Shown here piece by piece: positions 25,380 through 36,180 of a DNA stretch of 64,000 bases; position 1 is the first letter of the stretch; each line of letters begins with the position of its first letter. The stretch is from Streptomyces avermitilis MA-4680 = NBRC 14893 (lineage in GTDB: Bacteria; Actinomycetota; Actinomycetes; Streptomycetales; Streptomycetaceae), in the NCBI RefSeq assembly GCF_000009765.2, contig NC_003155.5, positions 2,170,001 through 2,234,000 on the forward strand, in the 5' to 3' direction. The translations under genes and the position numbers were made by a program. The notes below the pieces were generated by a model, which worked only from the letters and a program-made list of their open reading frames with translations, did not search any database and was not told the DNA's origin.

Positions 25380-27470
25380 CTAGCGGACCGGTGTCCGCCG
25401 GGACGCCGTGCTCAGTGCCGGGGCGTAGCCGGCGGGCCGGGTGGTGAAGGTTCCCCGGCCCCGGGTGCGGCCGCGCAGCCGGGTCGCGTAGCCGAACAGC
25501 TCGGCCAGCGGCACGGTGGCCGTGATCACCGACGCGCCCGCTCGCGTCGTCGAGTCCGAGACCCGGCCGCGCCGCGCCGCCAGGTCACCGAGTACCGCGC
25601 CCACGGCGTCGTCGGGCGCGGTGACCGTCACTTCCGCCACCGGTTCCAGAAGGAGCATCGCGCTGGCGCGCAGTGCCTCCCGGAGCGCGAACCGGCCCGC
25701 CGTCCGGAACGCCATCTCGGAGGAGTCCTTCGGATGGGTCGCTCCATCGGTCAGGACGACTCTCAGCCCGGTCACCGGGTGACCGCCGAGCGGGCCCTCG
25801 GCCAGGGCGTCCCGGCAGCCGGCCGCCACCGCCCGGACGTACTCCTGCGGCACCCGCCCGCCGACGACGGCCGAGCGGAACTCGAAGCCCCCGTGGCCGC
25901 CGTCGGCGGCGGACTCCAGCGGCTCCACGTCGAGGACGACATGGGCGAACTGGCCGGCGCCGCCGTCCTGTTTGACATGGCGGTACACGAGCCCGGACAC
26001 GCCGCGGGCGACCGTCTCCCGGTAGGCGACCCTCGGCCGGCCGACATTGACGGCCGTTCCCCGGTCGCGCCGGATCTTCTCCACCGCCACCTCCAGATGC
26101 AGCTCGCCCATGCCCGACAGCACGGTCTGGCCGGTCTCGGGGTCGGTCCGCACCACCAGCGAGGGATCCTCCTCGGCCAGGCGCGCCAGCGCCGAGGCCA
26201 AGCGGTCGGTGTCGGTGCTGCTGCGCGCCTCGACCGCGACGGAGACGACGGGATCGGCGACGGTCGGCGGTTCGAGGACCAAGGGAGCCGCGGGTGCGCA
26301 CAGGGTCGACCCGGCGCGGGCGGTCTTCGGCCCGACGACGGCCACGATGTCCCCGGCGACCGCCCGGTCCAGCTCCGTGTGACGGTCGGCCTGGACACGC
26401 AGAATCCGGCCGATCCGCTCGCTGCGCCGCGCGCCGGTGTCCAGCACGGTCTCTCCTTTCCCGATCGTTCCCGAGTACACACGCAGATACGTCAGCCGCC
26501 CTGTCGCGGTCGCGGTCACCTTGAACACCAGGGCCGCGAACGGCGCCGCCGGGTCGGCGGCCCGTTCCCGCACCGCGCCGTCCTCGGTGCCGCGTACGGC
26601 CGGTACGTCCAGCGGCGAGGGCAGGTAGGCCACGGCGGCAGCCAGCAGCGGTTCGATGCCGCGATTGCGGTAGGCGGAGCCGCAGAGCACGACCACGCCG
26701 TCCCCGGTACGGGTCAGGTCGCGCAGCGCGCGGGTGAGGGTCTGTGCGGAGACCGTCGCCTGCGCGCAGAACTCCTCCAGCGCGACGGGATGGAGTTCCG
26801 CCACCGCTTCCTCCAGCTGCCGTCGGCGCCGGTCCGCTTCGTCCCGCAGGGCGTCCGGCACCGGCCCCTCCTCGACGGTGTCCCGCCCGTCGGCCCAGAG
26901 CAGCGACCTCATGCGCACCAGATCCACCACTCCCCTGAACCCGTCCTGGGTGCCGATCGGCAACTGGACGACGAGCGGGGCCGGATGCAGCCGCTGCCGG
27001 ATCGACTCGACCGCCGTGTCGAGGTCCGCACCGGCGCGGTCCAGCTTGTTGACGAAGGCGATCCGGGGCACCCCGTGGCGATCGGCCTGCCGCCATACGG
27101 ACTCGCTCTGCGGCTCGACGCCCGCGACGGCGTCGAACACCGCGATCGCGCCGTCGAGTACGCGCAGGGAGCGCTCCACCTCGTCGGAGAAGTCGACATG
27201 CCCGGGGGTGTCGATCAGATTGATCCGGTGGCCGTCCCAGTCGCAGCTCACCGCCGCCGCGAAGATGGTGATCCCGCGGTCGCGTTCCTGGGGATCGAAG
27301 TCGGTGACGGTCGTGCCGTCATGGACCTCGCCGCGTTTGTGGGTGGCGCCGGTGAGATAGAGGATCCGCTCGGTGACGGTGGTCTTCCCCGCGTCGACGT
27401 GGGCGAGGATGCCCAGGTTACGGACGGCGGTCAGGGGGCTGTTGGGGTGACGGTGCGAGTCGGTACGCAC
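25380..27470 (-). CDS. Elongation factor G paralogue (EF-G2-like translational GTPase)
   Basis: 696 residues from GTG 27470 (GAAAGG nine bases upstream); longer in-frame starts lack support. GTPase motifs are complete: G1 AHVDAGKTT at 23-31, G3 DTPGHVDF, G4 NKLD, G5 GSA. Domain II follows (RLTYLRVYSGTIGKGETVLD), then domains III-V with GELHLEVAVEKIRRDRG and an EF-G-type C-terminus. It is slightly shorter than housekeeping EF-G and not beside rpsL, rpsG or tuf, so it is an accessory paralogue. Possible roles are ribosome rescue, ribosome recycling or protection from a translation inhibitor such as tetracycline or fusidic acid; sequence alone does not choose between them. Confidence 0.85.
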   Translation of the reverse strand: MRTDSHRHPNSPLTAVRNLGILAHVDAGKTTVTERILYLTGATHKRGEVHDGTTVTDFDPQERDRGITIFAAAVSCDWDGHRINLIDTPGHVDFSDEVERSLRVLDGAIAVFDAVAGVEPQSESVWRQADRHGVPRIAFVNKLDRAGADLDTAVESIRQRLHPAPLVVQLPIGTQDGFRGVVDLVRMRSLLWADGRDTVEEGPVPDALRDEADRRRRQLEEAVAELHPVALEEFCAQATVSAQTLTRALRDLTRTGDGVVVLCGSAYRNRGIEPLLAAAVAYLPSPLDVPAVRGTEDGAVRERAADPAAPFAALVFKVTATATGRLTYLRVYSGTIGKGETVLDTGARRSERIGRILRVQADRHTELDRAVAGDIVAVVGPKTARAGSTLCAPAAPLVLEPPTVADPVVSVAVEARSSTDTDRLASALARLAEEDPSLVVRTDPETGQTVLSGMGELHLEVAVEKIRRDRGTAVNVGRPRVAYRETVARGVSGLVYRHVKQDGGAGQFAHVVLDVEPLESAADGGHGGFEFRSAVVGGRVPQEYVRAVAAGCRDALAEGPLGGHPVTGLRVVLTDGATHPKDSSEMAFRTAGRFALREALRASAMLLLEPVAEVTVTAPDDAVGAVLGDLAARRGRVSDSTTRAGASVITATVPLAELFGYATRLRGRTRGRGTFTTRPAGYAPALSTASRRTPVR

Positions 27471-27883
27471 GGCGCATGGCCTTTCGGGACGGTCGGGAAC
27501 GACCAGGTGATCCAGAACGGGGCAGCGCGATTTCCGGGCGACACGGGCCTGCTCGGCTCGCCGACGGGCGGCCGGCACACAGGAGTTGTCGCGTGCGAGG
27601 GGCCCGGCGAGGTCAGGTGTTCGTCACGGACATCCGGTGGCGGCCGCGCAGCCGGCACCGGGCGGACGAAGACACGAGGATCACCTCGTACTGCGACCGG
27701 GGAACGACGACAGCGATGCGGTACCGCACGGCCGGGCTCCCCTCACTCGTCATGGCGCACGCCGCGACGTGTTGTCGGCGGCGCGCGGTTCGTGGCGAGT
27801 GTAGGGAACCCGGCGTGCGCGGGGCACCGGGTTTTTCTCCACGTCAGTGGCGCGCGCTCGGCGTGACGACTCCCGGTCCCACG
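27471..27883. other. Intergenic region without a supported gene
   Basis: About 410 bases between the start of the EF-G paralogue and the terminator of the GH16 gene. Frames open here on either strand lack codon bias and Shine-Dalgarno sequences. The promoter of the EF-G paralogue must lie in the left part, but no clear -35/-10 pair was recognised. Confidence 0.5.
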
Positions 27884-27900
27884 CCTGACGTCGCGTCAGG
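27884..27900 (-). terminator. Short perfect stem-loop after the GH16 gene
   Basis: CCTGACG and CGTCAGG pair around a TCG loop, 22 bases beyond the GH16 stop. Short and without a T-run, so only a moderate candidate. Confidence 0.4.
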
Positions 27901-27921
27901 AGCACATGTGACCCTCGTCGT

Positions 27922-29811
27922 TCACTTCTTCTGCTCGACGCGCACCCAGTCCACCTCCGCCTGCACTCCCCCGGCCGCGACCTTGTCGACGCTGGTCTGC
28001 GGCAGGCCCCAGTAGGGGCTGGTGACCTGGTTCCAGCCCGCCGGGTACGCGCCGCCGAGGGCGAGGTTGAGGATGACGTACTGGTTGTGGTCGTAGACCC
28101 ACTGTCCGCGGGTCGATTCGAGCTTGTTGCGGGTCGTCTCCTGCACGAGACGGTCGTCGACCGTGAAGCGCATCGTGGTCGGCGTCCACTCCACCGCGTA
28201 GGTGTGCCAGTGGTCGGCCGTGCCGCCCCCCGGGTATGTCTGGCGGGCGCCTATGTTGCCGTCCGCCGAGTAGCCGGGGCCGTGCAGGGCGGAGCTCGTC
28301 CAGTCCGAGTAGCCGATGTTCTCCATGATGTCGGTCTCACCGGAGGCGGGCCAGGACACGGACGGATCGTCCACGTTGCTGCCCAGCAGCCAGAACGCGG
28401 GCCAGAAGCCGTCGCCGACCGGCAGTTTCATACGGGCGCTGACCCTTCCGTACGTGAAGTCGAACCTGGTGTTGGTGTCGACGCGTCCGGAGGTGAAGTC
28501 GTAGGTGCCGCCTCCCGCCCGGGTGCAGCCCTTGCAGTACTTGGCCCGCAGGACCAGGTTCCCGTTCTCGGTGCGGACGTTGTCGGTGGAGTCCACGTAC
28601 GCCTGCGACTCGCCGTTGACCGAGCCCATCTCGGTGCCGGTGCGCACGACACGCCACTTGGAGCGGTCGAGGGCGGCCGTGGTGAAGTCGTCGAAGAACG
28701 CGGTCTGGTACGTGCCCGACTGCTCGCCCGGGAGTGCGGGATAGGCCGCGGAGGCGCTGCCGCCGGTGCCCCAGACCTGGAACTCGTAGAGGGAGTAGCC
28801 GAATTGGGCCGTGGCGGGTGCGGGGTTGTAGAAGGAGCGGCGCTCCTTGCCGAGCATCCGTACATAGCGGCCGGTGGCGGGCTGCGACAGCGTCACCGTG
28901 TCGTGCCGGCCCGTCGCGTCGCCGGGTGACTTGACGTCCGCGCGGCGGGCGGCGATCTCGGCGGCGGTCGGCTGGTGGACCGTACGCCAGGTGCGGTTGT
29001 CGTCCGAGACCTGGATCTGGTAGTCGACGGCGTAGGCCGCCTCCCAGTACAGGTCGACGGTGTCGATCCGCGAGGTCGCGCCCAGGTCCACCGAGACCCA
29101 GCGGTCGGCGTTCCAGTCGCTGGACCATCTGCTCGCGTCGTCCTTGAAGTTGGCGGGCCATCCGCCGTCGGTGACGAAGGCGGGTGAATTGCCGGCGTGC
29201 TGGTAGAAGTTGGAGTAGGCCGGGTGGTTGAGGGCGAGGTTGGTGCGGGTCGTCGACGCGGGGGCGGGTTCACCGCCGTAGACCTTGAAGGAGTAGAGGG
29301 AGTAGCCGTAGGGCGTGGCGCGTTCGACGCCGCGCATCCGGACGTAGCGGCCCGTCACCTCCTGTGGGTAGGTGTGCGCGGTGACGGAACCTCCGGTGCC
29401 GGCGGTCTCGGTGTAGAAGGGGGCCCAGTCGGTGCCGTTCTTCGACACCTCCAGGACGTATCTCTTGCCGTACGCGGTCTCCCAGTCGAGGACGACTCTG
29501 TCGATGCGGAGGGTGGTGCCGAGGTCGAGGCGGATCCACGCGTCGTCGGCGAAATTGCTGGACCAGCGCGTCGAGGCGTTGCCGTCGAAGGCGAGGCCGG
29601 GCGCGGTGCCGCCGTTCTCGCTGCCGGAGGCGGTGACCGCGGCCGGGTTCGCGGCGTAGGCGGCGGCCGCCCGGTCGGCGTCCCAGGCCGCGGCGGCGGT
29701 GGCGGTGGCTTGCGGTACGGGCGCGGCGAGCGCCGGGCCCGTGGACAGCAGCGCCACCGACGCGACGGTGGCGAGGGCGGTCAGCAGCGTGCGGGGGGTA
29801 CGGGATGGCAT
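27922..29811 (-). CDS. Secreted GH16 beta-1,3-glucanase with two discoidin/CBM32-like domains
   Basis: 629 residues. A Sec signal peptide is clear (SRTPRTLLTALATVASVALL, cleavage near ALA-AP). Two F5/8-type-C-like beta-sandwich domains follow, at ~45-180 and ~190-345, each with a SRWSSNF/SRWSSDW block, an LDLG or VDLG strand and an ending like YVRMRG...YGYSLYSFKVYG. The C-terminal ~260 residues are GH16, with the catalytic E-x-D-x-x-E signature in GETDIMENIG and FWPAFWLLG before it. The enzyme should cut internal beta-1,3 (or mixed 1,3-1,4) glucan bonds outside the cell; the discoidin domains would hold it on polysaccharide. It precedes the GH1 and transporter genes on the same strand. Confidence 0.88.
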   Translation of the reverse strand: MPSRTPRTLLTALATVASVALLSTGPALAAPVPQATATAAAAWDADRAAAAYAANPAAVTASGSENGGTAPGLAFDGNASTRWSSNFADDAWIRLDLGTTLRIDRVVLDWETAYGKRYVLEVSKNGTDWAPFYTETAGTGGSVTAHTYPQEVTGRYVRMRGVERATPYGYSLYSFKVYGGEPAPASTTRTNLALNHPAYSNFYQHAGNSPAFVTDGGWPANFKDDASRWSSDWNADRWVSVDLGATSRIDTVDLYWEAAYAVDYQIQVSDDNRTWRTVHQPTAAEIAARRADVKSPGDATGRHDTVTLSQPATGRYVRMLGKERRSFYNPAPATAQFGYSLYEFQVWGTGGSASAAYPALPGEQSGTYQTAFFDDFTTAALDRSKWRVVRTGTEMGSVNGESQAYVDSTDNVRTENGNLVLRAKYCKGCTRAGGGTYDFTSGRVDTNTRFDFTYGRVSARMKLPVGDGFWPAFWLLGSNVDDPSVSWPASGETDIMENIGYSDWTSSALHGPGYSADGNIGARQTYPGGGTADHWHTYAVEWTPTTMRFTVDDRLVQETTRNKLESTRGQWVYDHNQYVILNLALGGAYPAGWNQVTSPYWGLPQTSVDKVAAGGVQAEVDWVRVEQKK

Positions 29812-29883
29812 ACGGCTCTCCTCGGCGAGGTGTGGGGTGCCCGTGCCGTGCTGTGCTGTGCCGGTGTGCTGACGTGCTTGTAG

Positions 29884-29960
29884 TGATGTCCCTGTGTGAT
29901 GTGTCTGCGAGCTGATGTGCCTGCGTGCTGATGTGCCCGTGCGTGATGTGCCCGTGTGCC
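29884..29960. repeat. Imperfect tandem repeats of a TGATGTGCCTGCGTGC-like unit
   Basis: Five copies starting at 29884, 29897, 29913, 29929 and 29944 share TGATGT followed by C/G, then a C/T-G-rich tail. The period is 13-16 bases. They lie between the GH16 start and the GH1 stop. The function is unknown; slippage-derived spacer sequence is the simplest explanation. Confidence 0.7.
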
Positions 29961-30015
29961 CTCGTACGCCGGTGGGCGCGGGCTCCCGCGCCCGCGCCCA
30001 CCGCGGGGCCGCGCG

Positions 30016-31374
<1,359 letters not shown>

Positions 31375-31403
31375 AGGATTCCCTTCGGAATGGGGGGAGT
31401 CGG

Positions 31404-32276
31404 TCACTTGACGGCTCCGGCCGTCAGCCCGGCGACGAGATAGCGCTGGAGGAGCAGGAAGCCCGCGACCACGGGAACGCTGACGACGAGCGAGGCGGCC
31501 ATGATCTGGTTCCAGTACACGTTGTTGAGCGTGGAGTAGCCCTGGAGTCCGACGGCGAGCGTGCGGGTGGTGTCGTTGGTCATCACCGACGCGAACAGCA
31601 CCTCGCCCCAGGCGGTCATGAAGGCGTAGACGGCGACCGCGACGATGCCGGGGATCGCGGCCGGCACGACGACCCGCAACAGCGCGCCGAGCGGTCCGCA
31701 GCCGTCCACCAGCGCCGCCTCGTCCAGATCGCGCGGCACCGAGTCGAAGTACCCGATCAGCATCCAGATCGAGAACGGCAGCGAGAAGGTGAGATACGTC
31801 AGGATCAGCCCGCCGCGCGAGCCGAACAGGGCGATGCCGGTGGAGTTGCCGATGTTGACGTAGATCAGGAACAGCGGCAGCAGGAAGAGGATGCCGGGGA
31901 ACATCTGGGTGGACAGCACGGTGACCGTGAAAACGCGCTTGCCCCGGAAGTCGTAACGGCTGACGGCGTACGCGGCGAAGACCGCGATCACCACCGAGCA
32001 GACCGTCGCGGCGCCCGCCACGATCAGCGAGTTCACGAAGTACCGCGCGAGCGGGACCGTGGACCAGATGTCGATGTACGGGCGGATCGTCAGGCTGCTC
32101 GGCAGCCACCGGAACTTCCCCGAGACGTCCGCGAGCGGCTTCAGGGAGCTGGAGACCATGACGTACACCGGCAGCAGGACGAAGCCGGTGAGCAGGGTGA
32201 GGAAGATCCGGCGGGACCAGAGGAAGGACCGGGGCGGAGCCATCGGCGAGCGGGCCGTCGAAGAGGTGCTAGACAT
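31404..32276 (-). CDS. Carbohydrate ABC transporter permease, MalG type
   Basis: 290 residues with six membrane segments. The EAA loop, which docks on the ATPase, is [20 protein letters not shown] with a following [26 protein letters not shown] and [13 protein letters not shown] are typical of CUT1 permeases. The start overlaps the stop of the MalF-type gene by eight bases. No ATPase gene is in the operon, so, as for most Streptomyces CUT1 importers, the shared MsiK ATPase probably energises it (family knowledge, not seen here). Confidence 0.9.
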   Translation of the reverse strand: MSSTSSTARSPMAPPRSFLWSRRIFLTLLTGFVLLPVYVMVSSSLKPLADVSGKFRWLPSSLTIRPYIDIWSTVPLARYFVNSLIVAGAATVCSVVIAVFAAYAVSRYDFRGKRVFTVTVLSTQMFPGILFLLPLFLIYVNIGNSTGIALFGSRGGLILTYLTFSLPFSIWMLIGYFDSVPRDLDEAALVDGCGPLGALLRVVVPAAIPGIVAVAVYAFMTAWGEVLFASVMTNDTTRTLAVGLQGYSTLNNVYWNQIMAASLVVSVPVVAGFLLLQRYLVAGLTAGAVK

Positions 32277-33267
32277 CGGCCGTCTTCCTTCCTCGGGAGG
32301 TCAGCAGGAGGTAGACGCCCGTCACGACGAGCAGGAAGAGCAGCAGCAGGACGGACATGGCGGAGCCGGTGCCGAAGTTCCAGGTGACGAACGACGCCTG
32401 GTAGATGTGGACCGAGATGAGGTCCGCGGCCTCCGGCGCCGTCCTGCCGAACAGGACGTACGGCGTGTTGAAGTCGTTGAACGTCCACAGGAACAGGACC
32501 AGGACCAGGACCTGGTTGACCGGGCGCAGTGACGGCAGGGTGATGCGGCGGATCTGCTGCCACAGGCCGGCCCCGTCGAGGGCGGCCGCCTCGTACAGCT
32601 CGCCCGGGATGTTCTGCAGGCCGGCCATGACGATGAGGAAGGCGAACGGCCAGCCCTTCCACACGGACACGGTGAGCAGCGCGACGAAGCTGTTGTCGCC
32701 GATGAGCCAGAAGGACGGCTTGTCGGTGAGGTGCAACTGGTCGTGCAGGACGTGGTTCACCAGGCCGTTGTCGTGCTGGAACATGAAGACCCAGGTGATG
32801 ACGGCCGCGTACACGGGCAGCGCGTACGGGACGAGGAACAGGGCGCGCAGCAGGCCGCGGCCGCGGAAGGTGTCCTGCATGTAGATCGCGGCCGCCGTGC
32901 CGATCAGCCAGCACAGGCCGACGGACAGCAGGGTGAAGGCGATGGTGACGAGGAACGAGTGGAGCAGCGCCTCACCGACGGGCGCGTCGAAGTCCACCGA
33001 CACCTGGTAGTTGTCGAGGCCGGACCAGGGCGCGGTGCCCCAGTCGCGGATGTAGAACTGCGTGAGCTCCTTGAAGCTCATCACGATGCCGATGACCATC
33101 GGCACCAGGTGGACCAGGAGTTCGAGGAGCAGGGCGGGCAGAAGCAGCAGGTAGGGCAGTCCGATGCGCTTGATCCGCCCGGTGCGGCGCGGGCCGCGCG
33201 CCGCACCGGGGGAGTTCTTGCGCACCGTCCGCTCGCCGGACTCGGCGGAGGCGGTCGTGGTGGTCAT
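32269..33267 (-). CDS. Carbohydrate ABC transporter permease, MalF type
   Basis: 332 residues from ATG 33267. After a basic N-terminal tail come six or seven membrane segments (PYLLLLPALLLELLVHLVPM first). The EAA loop is YEAAALDGAGLWQQIRRITL. WTFNDFNTPYVLFGRTAP and the late STGSAMSVLLLLFLLVV-like stretch fit CUT1 MalF homologues. It sits 14 bases after the solute-binding protein gene and overlaps the MalG-type gene by eight bases. Confidence 0.9.
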   Translation of the reverse strand: MTTTTASAESGERTVRKNSPGAARGPRRTGRIKRIGLPYLLLLPALLLELLVHLVPMVIGIVMSFKELTQFYIRDWGTAPWSGLDNYQVSVDFDAPVGEALLHSFLVTIAFTLLSVGLCWLIGTAAAIYMQDTFRGRGLLRALFLVPYALPVYAAVITWVFMFQHDNGLVNHVLHDQLHLTDKPSFWLIGDNSFVALLTVSVWKGWPFAFLIVMAGLQNIPGELYEAAALDGAGLWQQIRRITLPSLRPVNQVLVLVLFLWTFNDFNTPYVLFGRTAPEAADLISVHIYQASFVTWNFGTGSAMSVLLLLFLLVVTGVYLLLTSRGRKTADV

Positions 33268-33281
33268 GACGGTCTCTGCAC

Positions 33282-34598
33282 TCACTTCTTCGGCATCTGC
33301 TGCTGGGCCTTCTCGAGCTTGGCCTTCACCGACGCCGTGGTCACCGCGCGTCCGGCGGCCGCGTCGGCGAACAGTTCCTTGACGGCCGTACCGATGGCCG
33401 TCTCGAACTGGGACTCGTCGGCGACCTGCGGAAGCGCGACGGCGCTCTTGGCGAGGGTGTCCTTCAGGACCGCGTTCGCCGGGGTGTTGAAGGCGGCGTC
33501 CGCTTGGGCGGTCTTGACCGGCGGGATCGTGCTGTACGCCGTGTTGAGGATCTTCTGCTCCGCGTCGCCGGTCATGAACTTCACGAACTTCGTGGCGCCG
33601 TCGAGGTTGTGGGTGTTCTTGAAGACGGCCATGTTGATGCCCGCGACCATCGAGTTGACGTTGGTGCCGCTTCCCGGGGTGCCGGACTGCACGGGCATCG
33701 GAGCGATGCCGTACGCGTCGTCGCTCATGCCCTGCGACTTGAGGTTGGAGGACGCGGACTGCCACAGCAGCATCGCGTTCTTGCCCTTGGCGAAGTCGCT
33801 CACGGACTGGTTCTGCGCGTACTCGGCGTTGCCGGGCGCGATGATCTTGTCCTTCGCCATCAGGTCGACGTACTGCTTGACCGCCGTGACCGCGCCGTCG
33901 GAGGTGAAGTCGGGCTTGCCGTCGGCGGTGAAGAAGTCGGCGCCGTGCTGCTTGGCGAAGACGAAGGTGTGGTGGATGTTCTCGGACGGGTTCGAGCCCT
34001 CGGCTCCGAGGCCCCATGTGCCGCCCTTGGAGAGCTTCTTGCCGTCGGCGATCAGCTCGTCCCAGGTGGCCGGCGGCTTGGCGATGCCCGCGTCGGCGAA
34101 CAACTTCTTGTTGTAGTAGAGCGCGTACGCCATCGAGTACAGCGGCACCGCGGCCGGGTCCTTGCCCTGGGCGCCGGTCGAGCCGAGGGCCGAGTCGACG
34201 AACCGGTCCTTGCCGCCGATCTTGTCGAAGTTCTTGGCGTCCCACGGCAGCAGCGCCCCGGTGGCCTGGAGGGAGGCGCTCCAGGTGTTGCCGATGTTCA
34301 GCACGTCGGGGCCCTGGCCCGACGTGGTCGCGGTCAGGATCCGGTTGAGCAGATCCGACCAGGGCACGACCTCCAACTTCACCTTGATGCCCGTCTGCTC
34401 CTCGAACTTGTCGAGTTCGGGCTGGAGGACCTTTTTGTCCACCGCGATGCTGGCGCCCTGGTTGGAGGCCCAGTACGTGAGCGTCTTGGGCGAGTCGTTG
34501 GATCCCCCGCCGGTCGACGAACCGCCTCCGCAGGCCGAGGCGGCAAGGGCGAGAGACATGGTGACGGCGCCTACGGCCGCGGCTCGGATGCTGCGCAT
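33282..34598 (-). CDS. Extracellular sugar-binding lipoprotein of the ABC importer
   Basis: 438 residues. The signal peptide ends in a lipobox, ALAASAC, with Cys23 as lipidation site, followed by a Gly/Ser linker. The mature part is a family 1 solute-binding protein: VLQPELDKFEEQTGIKVKLE, DVLNIGNTWSASLQATGALL, AVPLYSMAYALYYNKKLFAD, then GINMAVFKNTHNLDGATKFV. It captures sugar outside the cell and hands it to the MalF/MalG-type permeases encoded downstream. Being between glucanases and a GH1, laminari-oligosaccharides or cellobiose-like sugars are the likely ligands. It is the first gene of the operon, facing the ROK regulator. Confidence 0.9.
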   Translation of the reverse strand: MRSIRAAAVGAVTMSLALAASACGGGSSTGGGSNDSPKTLTYWASNQGASIAVDKKVLQPELDKFEEQTGIKVKLEVVPWSDLLNRILTATTSGQGPDVLNIGNTWSASLQATGALLPWDAKNFDKIGGKDRFVDSALGSTGAQGKDPAAVPLYSMAYALYYNKKLFADAGIAKPPATWDELIADGKKLSKGGTWGLGAEGSNPSENIHHTFVFAKQHGADFFTADGKPDFTSDGAVTAVKQYVDLMAKDKIIAPGNAEYAQNQSVSDFAKGKNAMLLWQSASSNLKSQGMSDDAYGIAPMPVQSGTPGSGTNVNSMVAGINMAVFKNTHNLDGATKFVKFMTGDAEQKILNTAYSTIPPVKTAQADAAFNTPANAVLKDTLAKSAVALPQVADESQFETAIGTAVKELFADAAAGRAVTTASVKAKLEKAQQQMPKK

Positions 34599-34683
34599 GG
34601 CTCCAGGTGTCCCTTTCCGGGAGTCGAGAACCCGAGGCAGCTCCGGAACGACACCCCGTTCGACTTCCGAAGCCCCTCATGGC

Positions 34684-34704
34684 TTAATTTAGAACGTGAG
34701 TTAA
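34684..34704. promoter_or_regulatory. Candidate ROK-repressor operator
   Basis: A 21-base inverted repeat, half-sites TTAATTTA and TGAGTTAA separated by five bases (consensus TTAAyTyA), in an A/T-rich patch between the divergent sugar-binding protein and ROK genes. Such A/T-rich palindromes are usual targets of NagC/XylR-type ROK repressors. Confidence 0.6.
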
Positions 34705-34779
34705 ACCTCGAGAGAAAGAAGCGTCAAGAGATCCGGCACGGGTATCTTGCCGAGCGACGTAGGAAAATCAGGAGGTCAG

Positions 34780-36078
34780 GTGGCAGCGCGCAACGGCCGG
34801 ACGGTCCATGACCTGCGACGGGAGAACCGCACCGCCGTTCTACAACGGTTGTATTTCGACGGACCGATGAGCCGCCACTCGCTCGCGCCCGCGACCGGGC
34901 TGAGTTCGGGTTCCATCAGCAACGTCGTCGCCGAACTGCTGGCCGACGGTCTGGTGGAGGAGGCGGGCAGCGTCGGCTCCGACGGCGGCCGCCCGCGCAC
35001 CCTGCTGCGCGTCGTCCCCGGCAGCGGGCACATGATCGGCGTGGACGTCGGCGAGACCCGGGTGCGCGTGGAGCTGTTCGACCTCTCCCTGGCGGAACTC
35101 GCCCGCACCGAACGCCCGTTGGCGCACAAGGGCCGGCAGGCGTACGACGTGGGCGTCATCGTCGGTCACATCCGCGACGGCGTCGCCGAGGTCCTCGCGG
35201 CAGCCGGGATCACCGCCGGCGAACTCCTCGGCGTCGGCATCGGCGTGCCCGGCATCGTCGAGCGTTCCGGCGAGGGCGGCGCGGTCGTCCACGGTCAGAC
35301 GATCGGCTGGGACGCCGTCCCGCTGGAGCACATGCTGCGCCTGTCGGGTCAACTCCCCGAGCATGTGCCGTACTTCATCGACAACGGCGCCAAGACGCTG
35401 GGCCAGGCGGAGATGTGGTTCGGCGCCGGACGCGGCGCGCACAACGCCGTGGTGGTGCTCTTCGGATCCGGTGTCGGCGCCTGCGTGGTCACGGACGAGG
35501 TGGAGCACGGCCGGGCGGTCGAATGGGGCCACCTCACCGTACGGGTGCAGGGGCGGCGGTGCCGCTGCGGGGCGCTGGGCTGCCTGGAGGCGTACGCGGG
35601 CGCCGAGGCGCTCCTCGCGCGCTGGCAGGAGGCGGGCGGGCAGCCGCCGTACGACACCGACGAGGAGACCGCGCTGACGGCGATGCTGGCGGCGGCCTAT
35701 CCCGAGGACGGCCGTGCGCCGGACCCGGTGGCGGCGGCCGTCCTCGCCGAGACCGCGGAGTATCTGGGCGCGGGCCTGTCCGACCTGATCAACCTCTTCC
35801 AGCCCGAACGCATCCTCGTCGGCGGCTGGGCCGGCCTCCAACTCGGCTCGCGGTTCCTGGAGTCGGTACGCACCCACGCCCTCGCCTACGCACTGCGGTA
35901 CCCCGCCGGACGCGTCGGCATCGAGCTGGGCAGGCTCGGGCCGGACGCGGTGACCGTGGGCGCCGCGATCCTGCCGCTCGCCGACTTCTTCGCCCACGGC
36001 GGCCGCCGCGCACCCGCACCCGACGCACCCGTGCCGTCTCCTGCGTGGCGTACGTCGCTGGACGGGCGCCTGGCGTAA
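34780..36078 (+). CDS. ROK family transcriptional repressor of the beta-glucan operon
   Basis: 432 residues from GTG 34780, chosen because AGGAGG lies four bases upstream; an in-frame start 33 bases earlier has no Shine-Dalgarno. Residues ~10-75 form a winged HTH (LQRLYFDGPMSRHSLAPATG, then LSSGSISNVVAELLADGLV). The ROK domain follows: MIGVDVGETRVRVELFDL (phosphate loop), GIGVPGIVE, and the zinc site CRCGALGCLEAYAG. The protein should bind a sugar or sugar phosphate and release the operator at 34684. The last codons lie in the first copy of a 43-base tandem repeat. Confidence 0.86.
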   Translation: MAARNGRTVHDLRRENRTAVLQRLYFDGPMSRHSLAPATGLSSGSISNVVAELLADGLVEEAGSVGSDGGRPRTLLRVVPGSGHMIGVDVGETRVRVELFDLSLAELARTERPLAHKGRQAYDVGVIVGHIRDGVAEVLAAAGITAGELLGVGIGVPGIVERSGEGGAVVHGQTIGWDAVPLEHMLRLSGQLPEHVPYFIDNGAKTLGQAEMWFGAGRGAHNAVVVLFGSGVGACVVTDEVEHGRAVEWGHLTVRVQGRRCRCGALGCLEAYAGAEALLARWQEAGGQPPYDTDEETALTAMLAAAYPEDGRAPDPVAAAVLAETAEYLGAGLSDLINLFQPERILVGGWAGLQLGSRFLESVRTHALAYALRYPAGRVGIELGRLGPDAVTVGAAILPLADFFAHGGRRAPAPDAPVPSPAWRTSLDGRLA

Positions 36079-36180
36079 CGCGCTGGGCGGGCGTATGTCG
36101 CTGGGCGGGCGCCTGACGCAACGCGCAGACCGAACGAACGCCGCTGGGCGCGCAGCCTGACGCAACGCACCGGATCAGCG
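36055..36180. repeat. Three imperfect 43-base tandem repeats across the ROK gene end
   Basis: Copies start at 36055, 36098 and 36141. Each contains CGCTGG-n-CGGGCGCCTG or the variant CGCTGGGCGCGCAGCCTG, then a CG-n-AACGC ending. The first copy encodes the last residues of the ROK protein and its stop codon; the others are noncoding. The rest of the 337-base gap to the GH55 gene (36181-36415) contains a TTGACG motif near 36271 but no other gene. Confidence 0.65.
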
